The notes beneath the pieces were generated by a model. It had not been told where the DNA came from. It was given only the letters and a program-made list of their open reading frames with translations, and made no database searches. This document shows, in pieces, positions 1 to 8,915 of a stretch of DNA of 32,402 nt (position 1 is the first letter of the stretch; every line of letters begins with the position of its first letter). Position numbers and translations under genes: made by a program. The stretch lies in contig JAUIAC010000033.1 in NCBI GenBank assembly GCA_030425545.1, positions 1 through 32,402 on the forward strand. Direction: 5' to 3'. This stretch comes from a bacterium (lineage in GTDB: Bacteria; Myxococcota_A; UBA9042).

Positions 1-1
1 G

Positions 2-1102
2 GTGCAGCCTGGCAAGCCTGCGCGGCGGGACCAGGAGCCGCCGGCGGCCGACCCTTGGGCGCTCCAGGCGGCGACGGCGGCGGTGGAGGCGACGGCACTC
101 GCCGGCGGCGATCCAAACCTGGACCACGCGCGGGTCGACTACATCGACGGCGACCATCAGGGCGCGGGTGTGCACCAGGTCATCGCCAGCGAGGCGCGCT
201 CCATGTCGCTCTTCGGTGGGCGGCGCGTCGTCACCGTGGTGCACGCCGGCGAGCTGGCGTGGGGCGGGGCGGCCAGCTCGGGGGCGCGCCGCAAGAAGAA
301 GTCCGCCGGCGACCCGCTCGAGACGCTGGTCGAGTCGCTGAGCCGGGACGACCGCGCCGACTTCGTGCTCATCCTGGTGGCGTCGCGCATCGACCGCCGC
401 AAGAAGGCGTGGAAGCAGGTGCTGAGCCGCGCGGTCGAGGTCGCGGTGGCGCCGCTGAGTCCGGCGCGTCTGCAGCGGTACATGGCGGAGTCGGCCAGCC
501 CCTTCGACATCCGCGTCGACCGTGACGTGGCCCAGAAGATCTGGGATCGCCTCGGCGGCTCCGACCCTGCGCGCCTGCGGCAGACCGCCGACCGCCTGCT
601 GCTCGACGTCGGGCCCGGTGGACACCTCACGCGGGCCCGGGTCGAAGAGGTGGTGCCCATCGACCGGGAGGCCGCGGTCTTCGCGATCACCGACGCGCTG
701 GCCAAGGGCGACATCCCGCGCGCGTTCGCAGTGGTGCACCTGCTCCTGCATCACGGGACCACGCCGCTGGCCATGGTCGGCTTCCTCGCCAGCCACTACC
801 GCGGCCTCATGAAGGTCGGCGCCGGGCTGGCGGCGGGGCAGGGCGAGCCCGACATCGCTCGGACGACCCGGCTGCACCCCTACCGCGTCAAGCTGATGTC
901 GGAGCAGCTGCGTCGGACCCGGCGGGGCCACATCGAGCGCGCGGTGGCCTCCCTCGCTGAGGCCGACCAGATCTTGAAGAGCTCCAAGCTCGGAGACCGC
1001 GAGGCCTCCTCCAGCCGATGGATGGAGCAGCTGGTGCTGGCGCTGGCGCGGGGGCAAGGGCTGCGCGTGCCGGCCTCCCCGACCGTCACGCGGGTGCTCT
1101 GA
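2..1102 (+). CDS. holA: DNA polymerase III delta subunit, 5' end cut off
   Basis: This is the clamp-loader delta subunit, which opens the beta sliding clamp during replication. The visible part runs from the end of the N-terminal P-loop-like fold (FGGRRVVTVVHAGE, about residues 70-83, the usual 'FFGGRRLVVV' strand after the first helices) through the DFVLI strand, then helical domains II and III (LGGSDPARLRQ, EAAVFAITDAL, LHPYRVKLMSEQ) to a normal C-terminus. Family members usually open with a strand reading like 'YLLHGEE', and that is missing. The in-frame GTG at base 2 is therefore probably internal and the true start lies upstream of the window. The next gene starts 228 bp downstream behind its own possible promoter. 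The family call is firm. Only the N-terminus is unknown. Confidence 0.9.
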   Translation: MQPGKPARRDQEPPAADPWALQAATAAVEATALAGGDPNLDHARVDYIDGDHQGAGVHQVIASEARSMSLFGGRRVVTVVHAGELAWGGAASSGARRKKKSAGDPLETLVESLSRDDRADFVLILVASRIDRRKKAWKQVLSRAVEVAVAPLSPARLQRYMAESASPFDIRVDRDVAQKIWDRLGGSDPARLRQTADRLLLDVGPGGHLTRARVEEVVPIDREAAVFAITDALAKGDIPRAFAVVHLLLHHGTTPLAMVGFLASHYRGLMKVGAGLAAGQGEPDIARTTRLHPYRVKLMSEQLRRTRRGHIERAVASLAEADQILKSSKLGDREASSSRWMEQLVLALARGQGLRVPASPTVTRVL

Positions 1103-1249
1103 GCCGGCGCGCTGGCACGCGCGGAGCGGCGGGTTCGCCAAGGCCGCGTTCTCGGGCGAAACGGTCCTCCGACGGGGCTAGCGTGGCGGCATCGTCTCGG
1201 TCCTCCCCAGGCTATCTTGCGCCCGTGGAATCTCTGCCACGTCCAAGGG

Positions 1250-1278
1250 TTGTTTGCCTGCCAGCGCGTCGCTAGACT
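1250..1278 (+). promoter_or_regulatory. possible sigma-70-type promoter for the double DsbA gene
   Basis: TTGTTT (1250-1255), a 17-bp spacer, then TAGACT (1273-1278). Transcription would start near 1285 and leave a leader of about 45 nt before the ATG at 1331. A 5-bp inverted repeat, CGTGG/CCACG (1224-1241), sits just upstream. The -35 match is only 3 of 6. The TAnnCT form of the -10 recurs at other gene fronts in this window, which is the main support. Confidence 0.35.
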
Positions 1279-1330
1279 CGCGCCCCCTTTCAGGCCCGGA
1301 GCGGCCGCACTTCGCAAGGAGCATCGCAAG

Positions 1331-2716
1331 ATGAAGAAAGAGCAAGCGTACTTGCTGTTCATCGGACTGTTCGTCGTCGGCTACGGCGCCGGACGCATGA
1401 CCTCACCTCAGGCAGGTGGTGCGGCCCCGGCCGCCGCTCCGCCGCCCGCGGCGGGTTCAGTGGCCACCGCCCCTGGCACGGCGACGTCAGCCCCCGCAGC
1501 GCCGACCACACCCCCGCCGCCCCCGCCTCCTCCACCGCCCCCGCCAGCGGCGGCGAAGGCCGCCCCCGCGGGCGACCAGGTGTGGCGCGTCGCCATCCAC
1601 GACACGGACCCCAAGAAGGGCCCGGACACCGCCCCGGTGAAGGTCGTGGTGCTCTCGGCCTTCGGTTGCCCCACGTGCTCCGAGTTCGCCAAGGCCATGG
1701 ACCAGGCCGCCACCAAGTACGGCGACAAGGTGCAGTTCCGCTTCAAGCACAAGATCATCCCGCCGCAGCACCCCGACAGCGTCATCGCCGCCGAGGCGTC
1801 CATGGCCGCCAACGCTCAGGGCAAGTTCTGGGAGTTCCACGACAAGCTCATGGCGAACACCTTCGCCATCGACCGCCCGAGCCTCGAGCGCTACGCCAAG
1901 GAGCTCGGCCTCAACATGCGCAAGTTCAAGAAGGCGCTCGACAAGCACACCTACCGCGGCATCTTGACCCGCGACAGCGTGCTCGCGAACGAGATCGGCG
2001 CGCACAGCTTCCCGAACATCCTGGCCAACGGCGTGCGCATCAAGAAGCCGAAGGACTTCGCCCAGCTGACCGCGCTCATCGACGGCCAGCTCAAGCGCGC
2101 CGAGGAGCTCAAGGCCAAGGGCGCCACCGACAAAAACCTGTACGAGAAGGCCATCGCCGGCGGCAAGTTCTTCCAGCAGTACGCCGGGCCGAAGCAGAAC
2201 TTCAACACGACCAACAGCCCCACGTTCGGCCCCAAGAACGCCAAGATCGAGGTCGTGGTGTTCGAGGACTTCCAGTGCCCCTTCTGCAGCAAGCTCGCGC
2301 CGAGCCTGAAGATCTTCCAGAAGAACAACCCCAAAGACGTGAAGATCGTCTACAAGCACATGCCGCTCACGAGCATCCACCCGGAGGCGCAGCTGGCGTC
2401 TGAGGCGTCCATGGCGGCGATGGCGCAGGGCAAGTTCTGGGAGTACCACGACAAGCTCTACGCCAATCAGCAGGCGCTCGCGCGCGCCAACCTCGAGGGC
2501 TACGCCAAGGAGATCGGCCTGAACATGGCCAAGTTCAAGGCCGCGCTCGACTCGGGCAAGTACAAGTCGGTGGTCCAGTCGGACGCGTCCGAGGGCCAGC
2601 GCGCTGGCATCTCCGGGACGCCGACCGTGTACATCAACGGCTACAAGTACCAGGGTCCCCGTGGCTACCCGCCCGACGGTCTCGAGGGTGTCGCCCGCAT
2701 GTACCTCGGTCTCTAG
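1331..2716 (+). CDS. exported protein with two DsbA-like thioredoxin folds
   Basis: Thiol-disulfide oxidoreductase-like protein of 461 residues, expected in the periplasm. It starts MKKEQAYLLFIGLFVVGYGAG, an uncleaved-looking membrane anchor or signal. An Ala/Pro-rich linker with a long proline run follows (about residues 30-80). Two DsbA-family folds come next. The first has C113-P-T-C116 and a later F-P-N that fits the cis-proline loop. The second has C316-P-F-C319 and a GTPTVYING cis-proline loop near the C-terminus. Both carry the 'QGKFWE(F/Y)HDKL' helix, so the gene arose by internal duplication. ATG 1331 is chosen because AAGGAG (1316-1321) lies 9 nt upstream and the anchor starts there. 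The open frame extends upstream to 1217 without such support. It could make or isomerise disulfides in the Cys-rich exported proteins nearby. No DsbB partner is visible. Confidence 0.88.
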   Translation: MKKEQAYLLFIGLFVVGYGAGRMTSPQAGGAAPAAAPPPAAGSVATAPGTATSAPAAPTTPPPPPPPPPPPPAAAKAAPAGDQVWRVAIHDTDPKKGPDTAPVKVVVLSAFGCPTCSEFAKAMDQAATKYGDKVQFRFKHKIIPPQHPDSVIAAEASMAANAQGKFWEFHDKLMANTFAIDRPSLERYAKELGLNMRKFKKALDKHTYRGILTRDSVLANEIGAHSFPNILANGVRIKKPKDFAQLTALIDGQLKRAEELKAKGATDKNLYEKAIAGGKFFQQYAGPKQNFNTTNSPTFGPKNAKIEVVVFEDFQCPFCSKLAPSLKIFQKNNPKDVKIVYKHMPLTSIHPEAQLASEASMAAMAQGKFWEYHDKLYANQQALARANLEGYAKEIGLNMAKFKAALDSGKYKSVVQSDASEGQRAGISGTPTVYINGYKYQGPRGYPPDGLEGVARMYLGL

Positions 2717-2721
2717 AGACC
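2708..2721. repeat. 14-bp perfect palindrome over a stop codon
   Basis: GGTCTCTAGAGACC is a perfect 7+7 palindrome containing the TAG stop (2714-2716) of the double DsbA gene. It ends directly before the TTG that opens the next reading frame. It may bind a dimeric regulator or simply be chance. Nothing else in the sequence decides. Confidence 0.6.
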
Positions 2722-3696
2722 TTGGCCCTGCCCAACGCACCGACGCCCCCGCCGCCTCGCGCGACGGGGGCGTCGTTCGTTTCGCCCCAGGCGTCGCCAC
2801 CGAGCGCTGGCTTGGCGAGCGCTGGTCTGTTGGTCGCGGTCGCCGCCATCAGCGTCGCGGCGCCGCTGTTTCGCCTGGCCGCGCCGACGCCGGCGCCGGT
2901 AGCGGCGGGGGTTCGCCTGGCCTTCGCGGCGGTGCTTCTGGCGCCTTGGGTGGTTCACGCGGCGCGCAGCGGGCAGCTCAGCCGACGCCACGGGCTCGCG
3001 GCGGCCGTCGGCGGCCTGCTCTACGGCGTGCACTTCGCCGCGTGGGTGGGCTCACTGGAGCGCATCAGCGTCGCGGCCTCTGTGTCGCTGGTGACCGCCA
3101 CGCCGCTGCTGCTGGCGGGGTGGAGCCTGATCACGGGTCGTGACCGCCCCAAGCCCGCGCTCTGGGGCGCGCTCGCGCTCGCGGCGGTGGGCGTGGGGTT
3201 CATCGCTGGCGCAGACCTCGGCCTGTCTCGCCCTGACGGGGTGAGCCTCGGCAGCGCCGCGTCACAGCGCTCCGCCCTCGTCGGCGACGCGCTGGCGCTG
3301 CTCGGCGCGGTGGCCATCGCCGGCTACATGTTGCTGGTGCGCCGGCTCGGACCGCAGCTGCCGGTGCTCGCGTTCATGGGGCTCGCGACGGCGGTGGCGG
3401 CCGCCGCGCTGCTCTCGGGCGCCGCGCTGGTCGGGCTCCCGCTGCGGCCGCCGCACGCCCAGGCGTGGTGGGCGCTGCTGGTGGCGGCGGTGGTCCCGCA
3501 GCTCGTTGGCCACGGGCTGCTCACCTGGAGCCTGCGCGCTGCCACTCCGACACAGGTGGGCGTGGCGACGGTCGGCGAGCCGGTGGGCGCGTCGCTGCTC
3601 GCGTGGTGGATCTTCGCTGAGGTGCCGGGGCCCTGGACCCTGGTGGGGTGCGCGTGCACGAGCTGCGCCGTGCTGATCGCCGCGCGGCTCCGTTGA
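2722..3696 (+). CDS. DMT-superfamily EamA-type membrane transporter
   Basis: Inner-membrane transporter of the drug/metabolite family, with two EamA halves of about five helices each. Recognisable parts are the first-half GVRLAFAAVLLAP and the LxxISVAASVSLVTATPLLLA stretch, then the second-half GDALALLGAVAIAGYMLLVRRL and the final VGEPVGASLLAWWIF helix pair typical of EamA proteins. The substrate cannot be told; exporters of metabolites or amino acids are common in the family. The longest frame starts at TTG 2722, only 5 nt after the upstream stop and with no Shine-Dalgarno sequence. A terminator-like hairpin (2741-2775) lies inside that N-terminus, whose first 30 residues are Pro/Ala/Ser-rich and unlike the family. 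TTG 2812 (M-A-S-A-G-L-L-V-A-V) is a better-looking start. The gene converges on the next with 9 bp between stops. Confidence 0.85.
   Translation: MALPNAPTPPPPRATGASFVSPQASPPSAGLASAGLLVAVAAISVAAPLFRLAAPTPAPVAAGVRLAFAAVLLAPWVVHAARSGQLSRRHGLAAAVGGLLYGVHFAAWVGSLERISVAASVSLVTATPLLLAGWSLITGRDRPKPALWGALALAAVGVGFIAGADLGLSRPDGVSLGSAASQRSALVGDALALLGAVAIAGYMLLVRRLGPQLPVLAFMGLATAVAAAALLSGAALVGLPLRPPHAQAWWALLVAAVVPQLVGHGLLTWSLRAATPTQVGVATVGEPVGASLLAWWIFAEVPGPWTLVGCACTSCAVLIAARLR
2741..2775 (+). terminator. strong hairpin, probable intrinsic terminator
   Basis: CGACGCCCCCG (2741-2751) pairs perfectly with CGGGGGCGTCG (2765-2775) around a 13-nt loop, followed by the T-rich TTCGTTTCG. It lies 25 bp after the stop of the double DsbA gene, as expected for its terminator. 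The T-tract is interrupted, so strength is uncertain. Confidence 0.6.
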
Positions 3697-3705
3697 GGAC
3701 GCCCG

Positions 3706-4797
3706 CTACTTCTTCTGCCGCCGCCGCAGCTCACGCGCCAGGCCGTCCATGTAGGCCTTGTGGGCCTTGGGGTGCAGCTCCGCGGTGTACGTGGGGTTCA
3801 ACCGCAGCCCGAAGCGCAGGTACTTGCGGTCGCCCTCGAGCACGGTGTTCACGGCGCTCGCAGACTTGACCGCGTTGCCGTAGAAGCGGGCGCGGTCCGC
3901 CTTCTGCGAGAAGGGGAACCCGTACAGCGCGAGGAAGAGCTTGCGGCACCGGTCCAGCTCCTTGTCGGAGCGCATGACCAGGATGCGCTTGAGCGCCGCG
4001 GCCGACTGCTTGTTCTTGTCCGCGTCGGAGACGGCGCGCACGTCGGGGCAGCGATGGGCCGCGCTGACCTCCTCGGCGGTCGCCAGGTGCAGCTCCAAGG
4101 GCTCTTGGATGCGCCAGCGCCGCATCTTGAAGCTCAGGTGCGTCGTGGCGAGCCCCTTCATCACACCCTCGGTGGGGATGTCGGCCGAGTAGCGCTGCAG
4201 CGCGAAGTGCCCCGGGTAGCCCACGGTCCAAGGCCGACCCGCCACCGCGACCTCGACGTGGGCCTTGACGATCGGGCCGTGCCAGAGCGTGCTCTCGCCC
4301 ATGCCGACGAACACGTTGACCCCCTCGCGGTCCGTGGTCGGCTCCAGCTCGTAGCGCTGCACCACCTCGACCCGCTTCTTGCCCTTGACCGGGATCTCGA
4401 AGCGCCACTGCCGCCCCGGCTTGGGGGCGCCCTCGGCGTGCAGCTTCGGCTTGGCCTCGACCCCAGCGACCGTGGTCTTCAGGTTGTGAAAGTGGCCGGC
4501 TGTCGGGCTGGTGCACGTGCGCTTGTCGGAGTTGCAGTGCAGCTCTGGGAGCAGCAGCCCGAGCGTGTAGTCCTTCGCCCCGCGGTTGTGGAGCACGTAG
4601 CGGGCCTCCACCTGCCACCGCCCGGTCTTGCTCGGCAGGGCCATGTGCAGGGTCAGCTCGCGCAGCTGCACGGGCGCCTTCTTCTCAGGCACCAGAATCG
4701 ACGCTTGCCCGCCGTAGGTCGACGCCTGAGCGACGCAAGGAACGAGCAGCACGAGCAGCGGGATGAATCGGGCGGAGCGCGTCAGTCGAGCGAACAT
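3706..4797 (-). CDS. exported protein resembling DUF4424 with a YARHG-like C-terminus
   Basis: 363 residues with a clean signal peptide (basic start, LLVLLVPCVAQAS, cleavage near residue 25), so it is periplasmic or outer-envelope. The middle is a beta-rich module (ELTLHMALPSKTGRWQVEARYVLHN, then RYELEPTTDREGVNVFVGMGEST), the layout I associate with DUF4424. A C-terminal helical part reads RKLFLALYGFPFSQKADRARFYG, which fits the register of YARHG domains (A-x-x-G-x-x-F then F-Y). I recall those two domains occurring together, but both assignments are from memory and the YARHG match is weak. Three cysteines (HCNSDKRTC, HRC) could form disulfides. Start ATG 4797 follows GAGG-CCCC. The function is unknown. 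Confidence 0.6.
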   Translation of the reverse strand: MFARLTRSARFIPLLVLLVPCVAQASTYGGQASILVPEKKAPVQLRELTLHMALPSKTGRWQVEARYVLHNRGAKDYTLGLLLPELHCNSDKRTCTSPTAGHFHNLKTTVAGVEAKPKLHAEGAPKPGRQWRFEIPVKGKKRVEVVQRYELEPTTDREGVNVFVGMGESTLWHGPIVKAHVEVAVAGRPWTVGYPGHFALQRYSADIPTEGVMKGLATTHLSFKMRRWRIQEPLELHLATAEEVSAAHRCPDVRAVSDADKNKQSAAALKRILVMRSDKELDRCRKLFLALYGFPFSQKADRARFYGNAVKSASAVNTVLEGDRKYLRFGLRLNPTYTAELHPKAHKAYMDGLARELRRRQKK

Positions 4798-5056
4798 GGG
4801 GCCTCATGGGTCCGGGAGATGGCGAGCGACGCGAGCGCAGCTGCTGCCGGGCGAGGTCGCGGGTCGGGCGCGTGGGGCGCGGGGGACGCTGGTGCGCACA
4901 GGGTGGTAGGCAGAGGCTACCTGTCTCGCCGGCGGAGGCCAGCAATTGGGCCCATAACGCTGCGCATCACGGTGGAATTCATGCGGAGCCGGTCGGTGAC
5001 GTGTCGGCGCGCGAGGGCGCAGGACAGCAGACCCGTGGCCGTGGTGCGTTGCGCCG

Positions 5057-5785
5057 CTAAAGCAGGTCTTTGGCGTCGCCCGAGCGCGCCGCAGGCACCA
5101 CCCGAATCGCGACGCGGACCGTGCGGCGCTCGGGGACCTCGCAGCCGTGCACGGTGCACACCTGAAAGTGCACCACGAAGGGCAGGCGCTGCTCGATGGC
5201 CCCCGTGTTGGCGTGCACCGTGAGCGGGATGCCCACGTGGGTCGTGTCCGCGTAGCTCAGCACCGGCTGGCGTTGCTTGGGCAGGTCGACCCGCACCCCC
5301 GGCGGATACGCGGCCACGCCGACGTCGAGGTAGGCGCGCGTAGGTGGCTCGACCCACAGCGCGAGCAGACCGGGGTTCGTCTCCGCGTGGGCCGGCAGGT
5401 AGAAGCCCGGCTTGACGCGGAGCTCCAGGATCACCGACCCGCGGACGCCGGCCTGGAGCGTCACCAAATCGGGCGCGACCACCTTCACGGCGCTGCGACG
5501 CAGGCGCTCCTTGGCGCGCGCGTTGTGGTCGAGGTGGTCGTACGTGGGGCCGCAGCCCTGCACGCCAGCCGCCAAGAGCACAGCGAGCCCCACGACGAGC
5601 GGAAGCACCAGGGCGGGCAGCGCCGCAGGCTGACCGTGGCGCGGCCGCTCCCCAGTCGGCGCGTCGCGTCGCTGCGACGCGTGAGGCCGCGCCCCAGGTC
5701 GCGCCGGCGCGGCCCGGACAGCTCGGCGGTGGGCCAGCCGTGGCCCCTGAGAACTAGGCGACGATGACACGACACAGCCCTCCAC
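5057..5785 (-). CDS. lipoprotein resembling the DsbD N-terminal (alpha) domain
   Basis: The mature part looks like the periplasmic alpha domain of DsbD-type thiol:disulfide interchange proteins: an immunoglobulin-like fold with VKPGFYLPAHAETNP near its start, the YPPGVRVDLPKQ strand, and a terminal VHFQVCTVHGCEVP that matches the Cys pair passing electrons in DsbD (family pattern like 'YQAC..xxCLPP'). No DsbD membrane or thioredoxin domain is attached. A lipobox (LLAAGVQGC, Cys78) indicates lipid anchoring. The GTG start at 5785 gives an odd, Arg/Pro-rich lead of about 50 residues before the hydrophobic stretch, so the real start may be internal; no clear Shine-Dalgarno sequence decides. Together with the double DsbA protein it suggests periplasmic thiol chemistry. 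Family assignment is moderate. Confidence 0.6.
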   Translation of the reverse strand: MEGCVVSSSPSSQGPRLAHRRAVRAAPARPGARPHASQRRDAPTGERPRHGQPAALPALVLPLVVGLAVLLAAGVQGCGPTYDHLDHNARAKERLRRSAVKVVAPDLVTLQAGVRGSVILELRVKPGFYLPAHAETNPGLLALWVEPPTRAYLDVGVAAYPPGVRVDLPKQRQPVLSYADTTHVGIPLTVHANTGAIEQRLPFVVHFQVCTVHGCEVPERRTVRVAIRVVPAARSGDAKDLL

Positions 5786-5984
5786 GCGGCCGCTCCTCGG
5801 TGACGCTCGGGGACAGGCCAGCGCGATGCCCGAGCGGCGCGCTCACATCTCGAGGTGAGCCGCAACAGACAACAGGGTGCCGCTGCTCGTGTGCCTGCGC
5901 GAGAAATCGACGGTCTCGCCGGCAAAGTGAGCCGCGTGGCGCACCGTCAGCCCACCAGGGCCGTGGCGCTGCCGCGTGCGGGGC

Positions 5985-6431
5985 CTACAGCGCTCGTGCC
6001 ATGTGGCGATGTGGCACGCCAACCTCGTCGAAGGGCTCGCCCTCCACCGCGTAGCCCAGCCGGCGGTAGAAGCCCACGGCAGCTTGGCGAGCGTGGAGGT
6101 GCACACGGGTGACGCCCAGGTCGCGCAGCCGGGACTCCAGGCGACGGACCAGCTCGCGCCCCACGCCGCGCCCCTGTAGGTCTGGCGCGACCGCCATCTG
6201 ATACAGGCGTCCGTCTGCGGGGGACTCGGGATGAAAGAGCACGCAGCCGACCACGGTGTCGTCCTGGAGGGCGAGCAGGTGAACGCTCTCGTCGTCGAAG
6301 TCGAAGCGCACGTCGGCGCGTGTGTAGCCCAGGGGCGCGCGCAGGACGCGGAAGCGAAGGTCGTGCTCCCCCGCCATCAGCGCCGCGTCGGAGGGCTTGG
6401 CGAAGCGATAGGTCAGCGTCTCTGCAACCAT
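5985..6431 (-). CDS. GNAT-family N-acetyltransferase
   Basis: 148 residues, the usual size for a single-domain GNAT. Acetyl-CoA-binding motif A is clear: YQMAVAPDLQGRGVGRELVRRLE, with the Q-x-x-G-x-G pyrophosphate loop at about residues 85-90. Motif B follows in AAVGFYRRLGYAVEGEPFDEVGVPHRHM, with the 'FYxxxGF/Y' tyrosine. The ending 'FDEVGVPHRHM' is like ElaA/YjcF-type small GNATs. The acceptor substrate cannot be predicted. ATG 6431 is preceded by TTGGAG-CCCC at good spacing. It stands 109 bp from the large lipoprotein upstream and may be transcribed alone. Confidence 0.9.
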   Translation of the reverse strand: MVAETLTYRFAKPSDAALMAGEHDLRFRVLRAPLGYTRADVRFDFDDESVHLLALQDDTVVGCVLFHPESPADGRLYQMAVAPDLQGRGVGRELVRRLESRLRDLGVTRVHLHARQAAVGFYRRLGYAVEGEPFDEVGVPHRHMARAL

Positions 6432-6540
6432 GGGGCTCCAAGGGCGTGTCGGCGGTCTCGCGTGCCTCGTGAAGGCGTCAGCAGTGTGGGCACGTTCAGG
6501 CCAGAGCTGAGGGTGACGGACCTGCGCAAGTTCCGGGCGG

Positions 6541-8886
6541 TCAGGGCGCGCAGGGCGGCGCGTGGTTGGTCGCTGGGGGGGAGGCAGGCAGGTAACACGG
6601 GGTCAGACAGGGAGCGCCGCTCGCAGCCCACATCTGGCCACAGGCCGGCGAAGCCTGCCAGCACGCCGCCAGCGTTGGCGTGGCCGGTGGCGCTCCGGCG
6701 GCGCCGGCTGGCTGCCCGGCCGCGTCGACCGCAAACCCGACCTTCGCCACGGTCCACAGGTCGAGCGGTTGCATGGCCTGGGGGCCAAAGGTCGCGGCCA
6801 ACGTGCCGTTGAGGTGCACGCGCACGCGCGCCTGGGCGACGCCGAAGCCGTGGTCGTTCCAGTAGTGCACGGCGATCTGATAGGGCGCGGCCAGCGGCTC
6901 GGGCGAGGGCAGGGCGACCACCTCGGGGCCGGCTCCGTCGGTGTCGTCGCGCAGCAGCGCAGGGTCGTCGTCGGCCTTGGGCGCGGCGGAGCCCCAGGAC
7001 GGCGCGTCGTTGGCCCAGTAGGTGTCGTGCACCTTGTGGAACCAGGGGTCGCCGGCGCCGTCGCAGTCCAGGTCGGGACCCGCGGCGAGCGGGTGCGCCA
7101 GGTGCAGGTCCAGGTCGCTGCCCGCGCCGGCCCCCACGTCGTTCTCGTTCGGGTCGCTCGGCGTGCTCCACACCAGCTCGACGTGCAGCGCGTCTTCGGG
7201 CACCGCGGTGACGCTGGCGCAGCTCGGCGTGCACGAGGGGTGGCCAGCGGCGTCGGTCACGGTCAAGCAGAGCGTGTGCACCCCGGCCAGGGCAGCGTGA
7301 AAGGTGGTCTTGGCGGTCTGGGTCGACCACGTGCGGCTCGACGGGCCCGTGGCCGTCCAGGTGTAGGACAGCGCCCCTGGCGTCGGCGCGTGCGAGGCGC
7401 TCGCGTCCAGATGCACGGTCTGCAAGGGCAGCACGTCGGAGCCCTCCGCGACGTCGAACGCGGCGACTGGGCACAGCGACGACACCGTCTCGGCCGTCAC
7501 CGGGATCGTCCGGGTGGGGAGGCCGTCGGCCGAGACCTGGACACGGCCCTTGAACGGCCCGGGCTTGTCGGGGCAGAAGCGCACGCGCAGCTTGCGCGCG
7601 CCGCCAGAGGCGATGAGCGCGGGCGCGCTGTGGGAGGGCAGGGAGACGCCGCCGCTGCTGGCGTTGGAGAGCGAGGCGGTCAGCCCGTCGCCCTCTGCGA
7701 CCACCGAGGTCACCGCGAGGACGCCTGAGCCGCAGCTGTGCACGTCGAGGCGTCGCTCGGCGCAGTCGCCGGGCTGGAGCAGGCCGAGCGCGAGCGGCTT
7801 GCTGGGCGAGACCATCATGCACGGCGCCGAGTCGTTGCCGATGAGGGCGGCTGACACCGTGGAGTCGTTGCTCCACACGGTCACCTTGGCGTGCTTCTTC
7901 GCGGAGTCGCCGGGGGTGAAGCGCACGGGCAGGTGCGCGGTCACGCCGGGCTGCACCACCCAAGGCGTGGCCAGCGGGGACAGGGACCTGAGCCACAGCT
8001 TGCTGCCTGGCGCGCGGAACACGAACGCGTCAGAGCCCTCGATGGCGACGCCGTAGATCTCCGCGGGGGCGTCGCCCGTGTTGGCGAGGTCGACCGTGGC
8101 GTGAGACGGCGTGGCCTGGCCCTGCCACGGCATCACCACCGTGCTCTGCACCACCGCGAGGTGGGGCGCGCCGGCGAGGGGCCGGGCGTGGCCGACCCAC
8201 GGTCCCGACGTGAGGGCGGGGTCGCCCGCGACGATGACGCGGACGACAGCCTCCTGCCCGGGCAGGGCATGCTCGGTCCGCGTGAGGTGGATGTCGTGGC
8301 GCCGCGCGCCCGGCAGCGAGGCGCTCTCGGGCACCAGCGCGATCTGCTGCGCCGCCGCGCAAGGCAGGTCTTTCGGGCCGCGGGTACACACAAAGCCGGG
8401 GGAACCCACGCACGGCTTGCCCTGGCAGCGCTCTTCCACCAGCACAGCGACGACGCGGAGCGCGGCGGCCAGCTCGGGCGGGGCGACGTTGCGGAGGGTG
8501 AGGCGAAGCGAGCTCGCTCCCGTGACAGGCAGCGAGAGGGTGGCGCCCGAGGGCAGCGGGGGCCCGTCGGCCCGCACCTCGAGGCGCGCGGTGCAGCTGC
8601 CGCCGCTGCCGTTGAGACAGGGCGCGGCACCCGGGCCCACAGCGCCCTGCGCCCGCGTGCGCACACAGGGCGCACCGACGCAGGTGGCCACCGCGCGGCT
8701 CGCCGCACGGCGGTGGACCTCGTAGCGATCCTGAATGCTCGCGCGCGCTTGGGTCTGCCCCAGCGAGACGTCACGACTGCACCCGGCCAAGGCCCACAGC
8801 GCGCACACGAGCCCGACGCTGAGCCACAGCCCGAGGGGCCGCGCCTCAGTCCAGGTGCGGTGAGGGTGGTGCGGTGGGGGCGTCAT
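6541..8886 (-). CDS. large lipoprotein with Ig-like and PKD-like domains
   Basis: 781 residues with a lipobox, LWALAGC (Cys36), so lipid-anchored, probably at the cell surface. Domains in order: a Cys-rich variable region (about 60-220); an anchor-type ASPM/HYDIN-like Ig fold (ATVDLANTGDAPAEIYGVAI through LPVRFTPGDSAKKHAKVTVWSND) and a second similar unit (ALGLLQPGDCAERRLDVHSCG to VRFCPDKPG); a PKD-like domain (PVAAFDVAEGSDVLPLQTV, LSYTWTATGP, HTLCLTVTDAAG); and a C-terminal beta module with DLDLHLAHP, DDDPALLRDD and YQIAVHYWNDHG, seen in many myxobacterial surface proteins and perhaps carbohydrate- or Ca-binding through its Asp clusters. ATG 8886 is preferred over GTG 8895 because GAGG (8897-8900) lies 10 nt from the ATG and only 1 nt from the GTG. 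No enzymatic motif is seen. Confidence 0.8.
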   Translation of the reverse strand: MTPPPHHPHRTWTEARPLGLWLSVGLVCALWALAGCSRDVSLGQTQARASIQDRYEVHRRAASRAVATCVGAPCVRTRAQGAVGPGAAPCLNGSGGSCTARLEVRADGPPLPSGATLSLPVTGASSLRLTLRNVAPPELAAALRVVAVLVEERCQGKPCVGSPGFVCTRGPKDLPCAAAQQIALVPESASLPGARRHDIHLTRTEHALPGQEAVVRVIVAGDPALTSGPWVGHARPLAGAPHLAVVQSTVVMPWQGQATPSHATVDLANTGDAPAEIYGVAIEGSDAFVFRAPGSKLWLRSLSPLATPWVVQPGVTAHLPVRFTPGDSAKKHAKVTVWSNDSTVSAALIGNDSAPCMMVSPSKPLALGLLQPGDCAERRLDVHSCGSGVLAVTSVVAEGDGLTASLSNASSGGVSLPSHSAPALIASGGARKLRVRFCPDKPGPFKGRVQVSADGLPTRTIPVTAETVSSLCPVAAFDVAEGSDVLPLQTVHLDASASHAPTPGALSYTWTATGPSSRTWSTQTAKTTFHAALAGVHTLCLTVTDAAGHPSCTPSCASVTAVPEDALHVELVWSTPSDPNENDVGAGAGSDLDLHLAHPLAAGPDLDCDGAGDPWFHKVHDTYWANDAPSWGSAAPKADDDPALLRDDTDGAGPEVVALPSPEPLAAPYQIAVHYWNDHGFGVAQARVRVHLNGTLAATFGPQAMQPLDLWTVAKVGFAVDAAGQPAGAAGAPPATPTLAACWQASPACGQMWAASGAPCLTPCYLPASPPATNHAPPCAP

Positions 8887-8915
8887 GGCATGCACACCTC
8901 GGGTCGAAGGGCCTG

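Noticed and set aside
1487-2800. Long minus-strand frame opposite the double DsbA gene
   Set aside because: Low-complexity Leu/Val/Gly/Arg translation that mirrors the real gene. The plus-strand frame has motifs, a ribosome site and a signal.
3760-5223. 487-codon plus-strand frame opposite the DUF4424-like gene
   Set aside because: Arg/Leu/Gly-rich shadow without motif. The minus-strand gene has a signal peptide and normal composition.
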